DNA of 64,000 nucleotides, taken from an uncultured Porphyromonadaceae bacterium (GTDB taxonomy: Bacteria > Bacteroidota > Bacteroidia > Bacteroidales > Muribaculaceae). The position numbers and the translations under genes were made by a program. The notes below the pieces were generated by a model that saw only the letters and a list, made by a program, of their open reading frames with translations, was not told the origin of the DNA and did not search any database. Positions 50,600 through 57,758 of the stretch are shown piece after piece; the first letter of the stretch is position 1; every line of letters starts with the position of its first letter. The DNA is taken from the NCBI GenBank assembly GCA_900544305.1, contig UQUV01000002.1:1-64000 (forward strand), written 5' to 3'.

Positions 50600-50851
50600 T
50601 TACAGCCCCTATTTGATCTCTTTAATTGAAAACACAAAGCGTGGAACTGTATGCCACACTTCTTTATGTACAGGCCCTGAGAAAACCTTTGGAAACAGAT
50701 GTGGGAATAACAGCCCCACGCATATGCGCGGAGTCCATTATGACCTCTCTTGTTTCCTTTATTTTGAAGTTTCTCAGGCTTCGTACATACAAGATGAGAG
50801 CATAACGCCTCGATATTTCTAATATGTTTTGGAAAGAGTTGCCCCAATCCG
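50600..50851 (-). ncRNA. Structured RNA candidate, 6S / Bacteroidales-1-like
   Basis: A set of nested helices on the minus strand: CTCTTT/AAAGAG (50838-50833 with 50623-50618), TATGTAC/GTACATA (50789-50783 with 50671-50665), a 9-bp CCTGAGAAA/TTTCTCAGG helix (50778-50770 with 50684-50676), GGAAACA/TGTTTCC (50757-50751 with 50697-50691), and a capping hairpin with GTGGG/CCCAC. An exact -7 box TATATTTG at 50863-50856 would start transcription near 50851. The long rod with internal loops, the length of about 250 nt and the own promoter recall bacterial 6S RNA and the Bacteroidales-1 motif; the identity is inference. Short open frames that overlap it are not credible genes. Confidence 0.6.
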
Positions 50852-50855
50852 ATTA

Positions 50856-50863
50856 CAAATATA
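50856..50863 (-). promoter_or_regulatory. -7 box of the structured RNA
   Basis: On the minus strand TATATTTG matches the consensus exactly, just upstream of the predicted 5' end. The -33 region carries ATG instead of TTG at the expected distance. Confidence 0.55.
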
Positions 50864-50871
50864 TGAAAAAT

Positions 50872-50901
50872 CCTTGATATACCATTTTATCTATCAAGGA
50901 T
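50872..50901. repeat. Hairpin AATCCTTGATA/TATCAAGGATT
   Basis: An 11-bp perfect inverted repeat with a loop of about 12 bases, T-rich on both outer sides. It lies across the upstream promoter region of the structured RNA and could be a bidirectional terminator or an operator. The remaining gap to 51119 shows no gene. Confidence 0.6.
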
Positions 50902-51119
50902 TTTCGTTTTGGATGAAAATTGCACATTTTATGTTCCAATATCCCTATTCAAATCTCTATCTTCCTCATTCTTAACCATAACGATTGATTCATATCTCAT
51001 AAATATTGAGTCATGTCTTCAATTTATTAAATGCGAATTCCCATCCAGCCGCCATTTCTCCCGTTGTATTGAATATTCGAAAAATTTTCCGTAAGTTTGG
51101 GACACCAAAACCAGCATTT

Positions 51120-51884
51120 ATGAAAATCACCGTCATTCAACACGATATCCAATGGAACGATGTGGCGGCCAATCTTGCCCACATCGGCCAACTCCTTTCC
51201 GACGCTCCGAAGTCGGATGTATATGTCCTCACTGAAATGTTTGCTACCGGATTCTGCATGAAGCCGGAAAAAATAGCCCAAAAGCCCGACGGCTCCATCG
51301 TAACAACGATGAAGGAATGGGCACAGCGGCTGGATGCTGCCGTGTGCGGTAGCGTTGCGACTGAAGAAGACGGCAAATACTACAACCGACTGTATTTCGT
51401 CATGCCCGACGGGAAGGTGGAACACTACGACAAACGCCACCTGTTCACCTACAGTGGCGAACACGAACGTTATGCCGGCGGAAAGGAACGGAAGATAGTG
51501 GAATTTCGCGGCGTGCGGTTTCTGCTTCAAGTGTGCTACGACCTGCGTTTCCCCGTATGGTCGCGCAATCGTGGCGACTACGATGCAGCCATCTATGTGG
51601 CAAGTTGGCCCGTCAGCCGCATACAGGTGTGGGACTTGCTGTTGAAAGCCCGATCGCTGGAAAACCAATGCTATGTAGTGGGAGCCAACCGCGTGGGCTC
51701 TGACCCGCTCTGCGAATACAGCGGCAACAGCGTGATTATCGACTCCTACGGACGTGTCATCGCCGAATCCGACACCGAAGGTGAAACCTACATTACTGCC
51801 GACCTCGACATGGAAAAACTCCTGTCGTTCCGCAGCAAATTCCCCGTACTTAACGACGCCGACGACTTCGAAATCCGACTTTAA
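51120..51884 (+). CDS. Omega-amidase-like carbon-nitrogen hydrolase (YafV/Nit2 type)
   Basis: A 254-residue cytoplasmic nitrilase-superfamily enzyme. The Glu-Lys-Cys triad is seen in LTEMFATGFC (Glu), HYDKRHLFTY (Lys) and LLQVCYDLRFPVW (Cys). Family members deaminate alpha-ketoglutaramate or alpha-ketosuccinamate as metabolite repair. The start at 51120 is preferred; an upstream frame to 51006 reads as non-coding. It is monocistronic and convergent with the antiporter gene. Confidence 0.93.
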   Translation: MKITVIQHDIQWNDVAANLAHIGQLLSDAPKSDVYVLTEMFATGFCMKPEKIAQKPDGSIVTTMKEWAQRLDAAVCGSVATEEDGKYYNRLYFVMPDGKVEHYDKRHLFTYSGEHERYAGGKERKIVEFRGVRFLLQVCYDLRFPVWSRNRGDYDAAIYVASWPVSRIQVWDLLLKARSLENQCYVVGANRVGSDPLCEYSGNSVIIDSYGRVIAESDTEGETYITADLDMEKLLSFRSKFPVLNDADDFEIRL

Positions 51885-51927
51885 CCGGCGCAGATTATCA
51901 AACAACTGATAATAAATCGATTAATTA

Positions 51928-52008
51928 TTTCCCCGAAATTTTTCAGGCCGTTTTTCCGCATTTCCCCGAAATTTTTTCGGGCAAAATCTCGTATTTCCCC
52001 GAAATTTG
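51928..52008. repeat. Three 33-bp-spaced repeats of ATTTCCCCGAAATTT
   Basis: The 15-mer ATTTCCCCGAAATTT starts at 51928, 51961 and 51994, exactly 33 bp apart. The second repeat can fold CCCCGAAATTTTTTCGGG into a hairpin. The array lies between the convergent amidase and antiporter genes and may be a terminator or a protein-binding array. Confidence 0.85.
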
Positions 52009-52014
52009 GGAATA

Positions 52015-53496
52015 CTATTGCGGCTTTTCGGAAACGGATGTTATGCTCTGCTTCGGCTGGTTGTCGGAAATCACCAACAACTTGTCGCCGGGATGCAGAC
52101 GGAGACTGCCGTTAGGCACGATAAACTCGTCGCCACGCTTTACAATCATCACCAATGTGCCCGCCGGCAATTTCATGTCGGCAAGTCGGTCGCCATGCTC
52201 AAGCATGGCTGCGGTCACCACCACATCGTGGAGCGAAGAATCGATTTCGTCGGGAAGCTCCACGCCGAAGTCATTGCCCTGTTTTTCTTCCGGCAAGTCG
52301 AGGTGCAGGCGTTTTGCCAGCCAGGGAATTGTAGTGGCCTGCAATCCAAGTGAAAGAAGGGTGATGAAAAACACGATATTGAATATCTGCTGCGCGCCTT
52401 CCACATTCGCTACAACGGGATAAGTGGCAAAAATGATAGGCACTGCCCCGCGCAAACCTACCCACGACACAAACAGCCGCGCACGACCGCTCAAATTTTT
52501 AAACGGCAACAAACAAAGGAACACGCTCGCAGGACGTGCCACAACGATCATAAACAGCCCGATAAGCAACGCCACAGGTGCCACATCCAGCATTTCGTGA
52601 GGATTGACCAACAGGCCGAGGGTAAGGAACATGACAATCTGGAAAAGCCATGTCAGACCGTCGAAGAAACGGAGTATGTCCCGACGGTTCACCACACGGG
52701 CATTTCCCACAACAATTCCGGCAAGATACACCGCCAGATAGCCGTTGCCACGCACCAAGTCGGTCACCGTGAAGGTGAAAAACACGAGCGTCAGCAGCAG
52801 AATGGGATACAGCGAAGCGTTCTTCAAGTCAATGCGGTTCAGAATCCACACGGCCAGTTTTCCCATGCCGTAGCCAATCAGTCCGCCAAACACGAACTGC
52901 ACGGCAAAATCCTTCAAAATCACGCCTACGCTCGCTTCCGCACTTCCGGCGAGCTGAATCAGCACGATGGTCAGCATATACGCCATCGGGTCGTTGCTTC
53001 CGCTTTCCAATTCCAACATCGGCCGAAGGTTGTGCTTCAGGTTCATGCGCTGCGAACGCAGAATGTTGAACACCGAAGCCGAATCGGTCGACGACATGGT
53101 GGCCGCCAACAGCATCGACACCGTGAGCGACATGTAGATATCCAGTCCGCTCCACCAGGAAATATAGAAAATGAACAGTCCGGTCAGCCCGGTGGTCACC
53201 AACACACCGACTGTCGAAAGCAGCACACCCTGCGCCATGACGGGACGTATTTCCTGTACTTTCGTGTCCATACCGCCGGAAAACAGGATGATGCTCAATG
53301 CCATCATGCCGATAAACTGCGCCTGCCCGACGTTTTCAAACTGCAATCCGAGTCCGTCGCTGCCAAACAGCATGCCCACCAACAGGAACAGCAACAATGT
53401 AGGCACACCGAAGCGGTAGCTTGCCTTGCTCACCAAAATGCTGACAAAAATCAGCACCGAACCAATCAACAATATATTTTCTGCGTTAAAAATCAT
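52015..53496 (-). CDS. Potassium/proton antiporter (CPA1 family, CvrA/NhaP2 type)
   Basis: A 493-residue inner-membrane antiporter with twelve to thirteen hydrophobic segments. Marks include FLLVGMLFGSDGLG, SATMSSTDSASVFNIL, ELESGSNDPMAYML (Asn-Asp pair of the ion site), and GLRGAVPIIFA. The C-terminal 110 residues contain a TrkA-C domain (GTLVMIVKRGDEFIVPNGSLRLHPGDKLLVIS) that binds a regulatory ligand. It probably exports K+ in exchange for H+. It begins 6 bp after the POT-like gene. Confidence 0.94.
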   Translation of the reverse strand: MIFNAENILLIGSVLIFVSILVSKASYRFGVPTLLLFLLVGMLFGSDGLGLQFENVGQAQFIGMMALSIILFSGGMDTKVQEIRPVMAQGVLLSTVGVLVTTGLTGLFIFYISWWSGLDIYMSLTVSMLLAATMSSTDSASVFNILRSQRMNLKHNLRPMLELESGSNDPMAYMLTIVLIQLAGSAEASVGVILKDFAVQFVFGGLIGYGMGKLAVWILNRIDLKNASLYPILLLTLVFFTFTVTDLVRGNGYLAVYLAGIVVGNARVVNRRDILRFFDGLTWLFQIVMFLTLGLLVNPHEMLDVAPVALLIGLFMIVVARPASVFLCLLPFKNLSGRARLFVSWVGLRGAVPIIFATYPVVANVEGAQQIFNIVFFITLLSLGLQATTIPWLAKRLHLDLPEEKQGNDFGVELPDEIDSSLHDVVVTAAMLEHGDRLADMKLPAGTLVMIVKRGDEFIVPNGSLRLHPGDKLLVISDNQPKQSITSVSEKPQ

Positions 53497-53502
53497 TCCG
53501 TT

Positions 53503-54846
53503 CTATCCGTTTTTTGTTTTTGTAAGTTTTGCATATACAATCAGTGCCAACGCCGAAACTACGCCAATAGCGGCAAACCAATACCAGATATAATGGGCGT
53601 TCGCGCTGGCCGTTTCCCACTCGGCTGTGGTCGCAAACAGCGACGGGTCGGGACAATAGTGCGACAGCAGGATACCCGAAAGCCCGAATCCGAGAATCGA
53701 CGACAGGAACGAATGCAGGTGGCTGAAACCGAGATACAGCCCCTCTTCGCCTTTGGGTGCCTGAAGTGAGAAATATTCCAGATAGCGCGGCGAAATAAAG
53801 CACTCGGCCAATGCCTGCAAGGCAATACCGCAAATCATCATCACCGTAATCGGATGAACGCCGAACAATTCACCTTCGAACAGGTTGCCGCTCGCCATCA
53901 CCAGAGCCGACAACGGAATCAGGAACATTCCGACGGCAATCGAAGTCAACGCCTTGCGCTTCGCCATCAGCTGTGTCACAAAATTCACGCAAACTACCAC
54001 AACAAACGGGTTGACATTCGCCAGCCAGCCCGGTTTGGCGGTTTCGCCCGCCATACGGATAACGTATTTTGGCATCGTAGCGTAGAGCTGCTGCTGAATC
54101 ATCCAGAATCCGGTCACGATGAGTATCAGCACCAGCAGGCGACCATTGGTAAACACCTTACGCAAGCCGAACAGTACTTCCTGTATGCTCTTGCCTTCGC
54201 CGCTCTTGTTCGTGGAATGGTAGAAAAGGAAAACCGTTGCCAACGCCACCACGCACAGCGATGCGGAGAAAAAGTTGATATAGACATAAGCCTCATCGCC
54301 CACAAGCGAACGCAACGGATCGACAAAACATTTGCCCGTAAACGCGCCAATATTCACCATCATATAGAATATCGAATAGCCTTTCGCACGGGTTTCCGAA
54401 GTGGTTTCACGCGCCACGGAAGCGGAGATAATCGATTTGATGAACGAGCCGCCCACCATCAGTATCAGCAGAATCGGCACAATCAGATACCGTTCCCAAC
54501 TTGCCCGCAAGCCGTGGAACACCGTCTTTTCGCCATATTCCACCAAGCCGCCGCTTTCCAGCATCACGGGAAGCAGCCCTAAAAACAAATAGCCAATCGA
54601 CAGCAACAGAAACGCCGTCAGGATGGATTTACGGTAACCGATTTTATCGGCAAACGCACCGGTAAACAGCGGCAACAGATACAGACCGCCGGAAAACAAT
54701 CCGGAAATGACACTCGCCTCAATATCGGAAAAGCCGAGAGTGTTCGACAGATAAAGAGTTATTACGATAAACACGGCATAATATGCCATTCTTTCAAAAA
54801 GTTCGGCAACATTGGCCGTCCAAAACGCTTGCGTATATTTCGCCAT
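53503..54846 (-). CDS. POT-like peptide transporter (major facilitator superfamily)
   Basis: A 447-residue permease with twelve or more hydrophobic segments. The N-terminal ELFERMAYYAV carries the E-x-x-E-R motif of proton-coupled oligopeptide transporters, followed by GGLYLLPLFTGAFADKIGYRKS (MFS loop). Substrate specificity is not evident. It is followed after 6 bp by the K+/H+ antiporter gene, a pairing that may balance proton import (inference). Confidence 0.9.
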   Translation of the reverse strand: MAKYTQAFWTANVAELFERMAYYAVFIVITLYLSNTLGFSDIEASVISGLFSGGLYLLPLFTGAFADKIGYRKSILTAFLLLSIGYLFLGLLPVMLESGGLVEYGEKTVFHGLRASWERYLIVPILLILMVGGSFIKSIISASVARETTSETRAKGYSIFYMMVNIGAFTGKCFVDPLRSLVGDEAYVYINFFSASLCVVALATVFLFYHSTNKSGEGKSIQEVLFGLRKVFTNGRLLVLILIVTGFWMIQQQLYATMPKYVIRMAGETAKPGWLANVNPFVVVVCVNFVTQLMAKRKALTSIAVGMFLIPLSALVMASGNLFEGELFGVHPITVMMICGIALQALAECFISPRYLEYFSLQAPKGEEGLYLGFSHLHSFLSSILGFGLSGILLSHYCPDPSLFATTAEWETASANAHYIWYWFAAIGVVSALALIVYAKLTKTKNG

Positions 54847-55006
54847 CGCTAAAAATCGAGATTAAATGGTTAAAATTCTAATTCAGACGCACGAAGATAC
54901 GAAAAATCAGGGAGAAATCAAAATCACGCCTGTCCGCAGAGCGGATTTACAAGCAGCACCCGGATACAATATTAATAAATATTAATACAGATTAAAAATA
55001 TTAAAT

Positions 55007-55015
55007 GGGGGGGGG
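55007..55015 (+). repeat. G9 homopolymer tract upstream of an outer-membrane receptor
   Basis: Nine consecutive G within otherwise AT-rich DNA, placed about where the -33 element of the distal TATCTTTG box (55032-55039) of copy D would fall. Such tracts slip during replication. Confidence 0.85.
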
Positions 55016-55031
55016 TATTTGTAAGATTCAT

Positions 55032-55112
55032 TATCTTTGCACAAGATAGGATACGGCTCGGCACAAAACTCAAACAAGTTTGGTTTTCTGCCTTCGACTT
55101 TTTCTATCTTTG
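55032..55112 (+). repeat. Dispersed promoter-hairpin repeat, copy D (upstream of the 55166 receptor)
   Basis: Distal box TATCTTTG (55032-55039), hairpin AAAACTCAAAC-AA-GTTTGGTTTT (55065-55087), proximal box TATCTTTG (55105-55112), 73 bp apart. The gene starts 53 bp after the proximal box. Confidence 0.75.
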
Positions 55113-55165
55113 TAAAAACCATAACAAAAAAATACCTAACCGACACCTAACACAAAACAACACAC

Positions 55166-57523
55166 ATGAAATTCAACCACATCAAAAAATTCAGTATGGC
55201 ATTATGCCTCGCTCTTCTGTCATTCAATCTGTATGCCTATGATATTACGGGACAAATTGTCGACCGTACAGACAATAGCGAACTGGCAGGAGCGTCCGTA
55301 GTGATTAAAACAGATTCCGTATCCATCGTAACAGCCGTAACAGCCGACGAAAAAGGAAGATTCCACGTTTCCGGCATAACTTCCCCCGATATTTTGGTCG
55401 ACGTGCAGATGATGGGATACCAGGGACAGCGCACGGTTATATCCGGCAACGAAGGCGAAAACCTGAATTTGGATGTGATTGCCCTCACTCCTGTCCAAAA
55501 TATGCTGGACGAAGTAACGGTGACCGGCTCCAGTGTTATCCAAAAGCCTGACCGGTATCTGATAATCCCGTCGCAGAAGGACATCGAACGGTCGGCAAGC
55601 TCGCTGAGTCTGCTCAGCACCCTGCAAATGAAAATGCCCGGCCTGTACGTAAACGAACAACTACAGAGAGCGACCATCGAAAACCGTACGCCGGTATTTC
55701 AAATCAACGGTAAAGAAGTGCCCTACTCCCGAATTCTTACCATCAACAACAATAATATCCTACGCATAGAATACCACGACACTCCCGACATCCGCTATGC
55801 CGACCGTGGTGCGCCCGGCATCATCAATTTTGTGATGCGTCCCGTACAGGAAGGCGGAAGCGTCATGGCAAGTGCAATGGGAGCAGTGACTACCGGTTTC
55901 CTCAACGCCAATGTTGGGGCAACCTACAACTACAAGAAATCGGAATGGGCATTCAACTATAGCTCAAGTTGGCGAAACTATGATGAATGGCAGTCAGAGG
56001 GTAGCGAAACTTTCATAGGTAAAGATGCCACGCTGACCAGAACCAGCGAAGCCATTCCAAGCAAAATGAGCTATTTGAGCAATTCCCTGTCGCTGGGCTA
56101 TACATATATGCACGACTTGAAAACGATGTTCGCCGCTACCGTACAGGCCAATATTTATGGCCATGCCACAAACGACAGATACAACAGAATTACTGAAACA
56201 AACGGAGAGAAATATCTTCGCCATAGCGTAAGCAACACTGAAAGTTGGCGTCCTTCAGGCGATATATACTTCCGCAAACAGTTTGACAAGAACAGCAAAT
56301 TCGAGGTCAATGCCTTCGGCTCCATATCAAACGGTAACTACGACGGATTGCTAAACTACACCTACGATAACGGAAATCCGGAATACCATCAGACCAACCG
56401 GACAGAAAACACATCATGGCGTGCCGGTGCGGAAGCCTTGTACTCACGCAACTATTCAAGTCTTACGACCACCTATGGCGTGAAATACTACCGTAACTAC
56501 GCTGAAAACCTGTATTCCGAAAACATGGAATCGGCAACACTCGACAAGCTCAATACCGACTATCTGTATGCCTACAGCTCCGTAGTGGGCCGCTGGAAGA
56601 AGTTAGGCTATTCAGCCGGTATTGGCGGTATTTATGCCCATACGAAAGAACAGGAAAGAGAAATGAATGCGTTCCGCCCGAAAGTGAACGTAACCCTCAA
56701 TTATCAGCTGCCGAAAAACTGGAGTCTGAACTATCTGTTCATATTTGACCCGACTCTGCCATCGCTGTCTCAGCAGTCGGAAACAGTGCAGACAATCGAC
56801 GACATTTCCGTCCGCATGGGAAACATGTCGCTGAAACCTTCGTCGTGGTTCCGCAACCGTATCTACATAAGATATACCTACAAAAAGTTTACAGGTACAT
56901 TTTGGGCAAGTCACAGCCGCACAATCGACCCGATGTTCAACCGCTACACCTATATTTCGGACATGGGAAACCCTCTTTACGGAAAGTTTTTGCAACAGAC
57001 AGTGAACGGCGAACGTGACGACCGCATCAACCTGCAATTGAACATAGGATTTCAGGAATTGCTAAACCACTTTTCCATCTATGGCATTGCCGGTTGGGAC
57101 AGATACGACTTTACCGGTTTCGGCAACATTAACTGCGACAAGCGCTTCTATTCAAGCATCCAGGCGCAGGCCTATTTCGGCAACTGGACAATCGCAGCCA
57201 ATTTCGAGATTACTCCGCAATACACACTTGGCGGAAACCAGTTGAGCCGTTCGGAACGCTGGAACACGATACAAGTGCAATACAAATGGAGGGACTGGTA
57301 TTTCAGCTGCACACTAAGCAATCCGTTCACAAAAGACGGCGCATTATATGAATCCATTACGCTGTCTGATGTTCATCCGGAAACCAGAAGAACATTCATT
57401 CCCGACAATGCAAACATGGTTTCTCTCAGCGCAACCTATCGCTTGAATTTCGGTAAAGGTCTTAAAAAGTACAGCCGAACCATCAAGAACAGCGGTCTCG
57501 ACACCGGTGTCAGCGGCTATTAA
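55166..57523 (+). CDS. TonB-dependent-receptor-like outer-membrane protein
   Basis: A 785-residue protein with signal peptide (about 1-24, ending NLYA). It has a carboxypeptidase-regulatory-like domain (DITGQIVDRTDNSELAGASVVI, about 25-110), a plug-like domain (DEVTVTGSSVIQKPDRYLII through GAPGIINFVMRP), and a long beta-barrel of outer-membrane type 3. It lacks a clear TonB box. It probably takes up or exports an unknown substrate and may act with no SusD, as none is adjacent. A very strong hairpin follows. Overall layout is shared with the 61033 protein. Confidence 0.9.
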   Translation: MKFNHIKKFSMALCLALLSFNLYAYDITGQIVDRTDNSELAGASVVIKTDSVSIVTAVTADEKGRFHVSGITSPDILVDVQMMGYQGQRTVISGNEGENLNLDVIALTPVQNMLDEVTVTGSSVIQKPDRYLIIPSQKDIERSASSLSLLSTLQMKMPGLYVNEQLQRATIENRTPVFQINGKEVPYSRILTINNNNILRIEYHDTPDIRYADRGAPGIINFVMRPVQEGGSVMASAMGAVTTGFLNANVGATYNYKKSEWAFNYSSSWRNYDEWQSEGSETFIGKDATLTRTSEAIPSKMSYLSNSLSLGYTYMHDLKTMFAATVQANIYGHATNDRYNRITETNGEKYLRHSVSNTESWRPSGDIYFRKQFDKNSKFEVNAFGSISNGNYDGLLNYTYDNGNPEYHQTNRTENTSWRAGAEALYSRNYSSLTTTYGVKYYRNYAENLYSENMESATLDKLNTDYLYAYSSVVGRWKKLGYSAGIGGIYAHTKEQEREMNAFRPKVNVTLNYQLPKNWSLNYLFIFDPTLPSLSQQSETVQTIDDISVRMGNMSLKPSSWFRNRIYIRYTYKKFTGTFWASHSRTIDPMFNRYTYISDMGNPLYGKFLQQTVNGERDDRINLQLNIGFQELLNHFSIYGIAGWDRYDFTGFGNINCDKRFYSSIQAQAYFGNWTIAANFEITPQYTLGGNQLSRSERWNTIQVQYKWRDWYFSCTLSNPFTKDGALYESITLSDVHPETRRTFIPDNANMVSLSATYRLNFGKGLKKYSRTIKNSGLDTGVSGY

Positions 57524-57542
57524 CAGCACCGACCGCACCACA

Positions 57543-57585
57543 CTGAATGACCGGAGCAATGAAGTCCATTGTTCCGGTCATTCAG
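57543..57585 (+). terminator. Long hairpin after the outer-membrane receptor gene
   Basis: CTGAATGACCGGAGCAATG and CATTGTTCCGGTCATTCAG form a 19-bp stem (one G-T) around AAGTC, 19 bp after the stop codon. No long T-run follows, so termination may be imperfect or the hairpin may protect the mRNA end. Confidence 0.8.
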
Positions 57586-57650
57586 CTTTCAGTCCGGCAA
57601 AATAAAACCTGAAAACTCCGTTTTCATTTGCCTCTACTCTCACCTTTCAC

Positions 57651-57741
57651 TATTTTTGTAGAAGATAGGAGGCGGCTCAGGATAAAAATAATTGAAACAA
57701 GTTTCATTATTTTATTCTCCACTCGCCTTTCACTATCTTTA
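57651..57741 (+). repeat. Dispersed promoter-hairpin repeat, copy E (upstream of the RluA gene)
   Basis: Distal box TATTTTTG (57651-57658), a longer hairpin (57682-57715) with arms ending GAAAC-AA-GTTTC and AT-rich outer parts, then proximal box TATCTTTA (57734-57741), 83 bp apart. Arm sequence is unlike copies B-D, yet paired. The ATG at 57759 follows 17 bp later. Confidence 0.7.
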
Positions 57742-57758
57742 CCCTCAAATTTTGACTT

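Noticed and set aside
50587..50847. 86-codon minus and 69-codon plus open frames
   Set aside because: Both lie over the nested helices of the structured RNA candidate and show no protein-like composition.
51928..52008. CRISPR-like spacing
   Set aside because: Only three short repeats with 18-bp, AT-rich and partly similar spacers, and no cas genes; better read as a repeat/terminator array.
52597..53769. 390-codon open frame on the plus strand
   Set aside because: His/Gln-rich shadow of the antiporter and permease genes.
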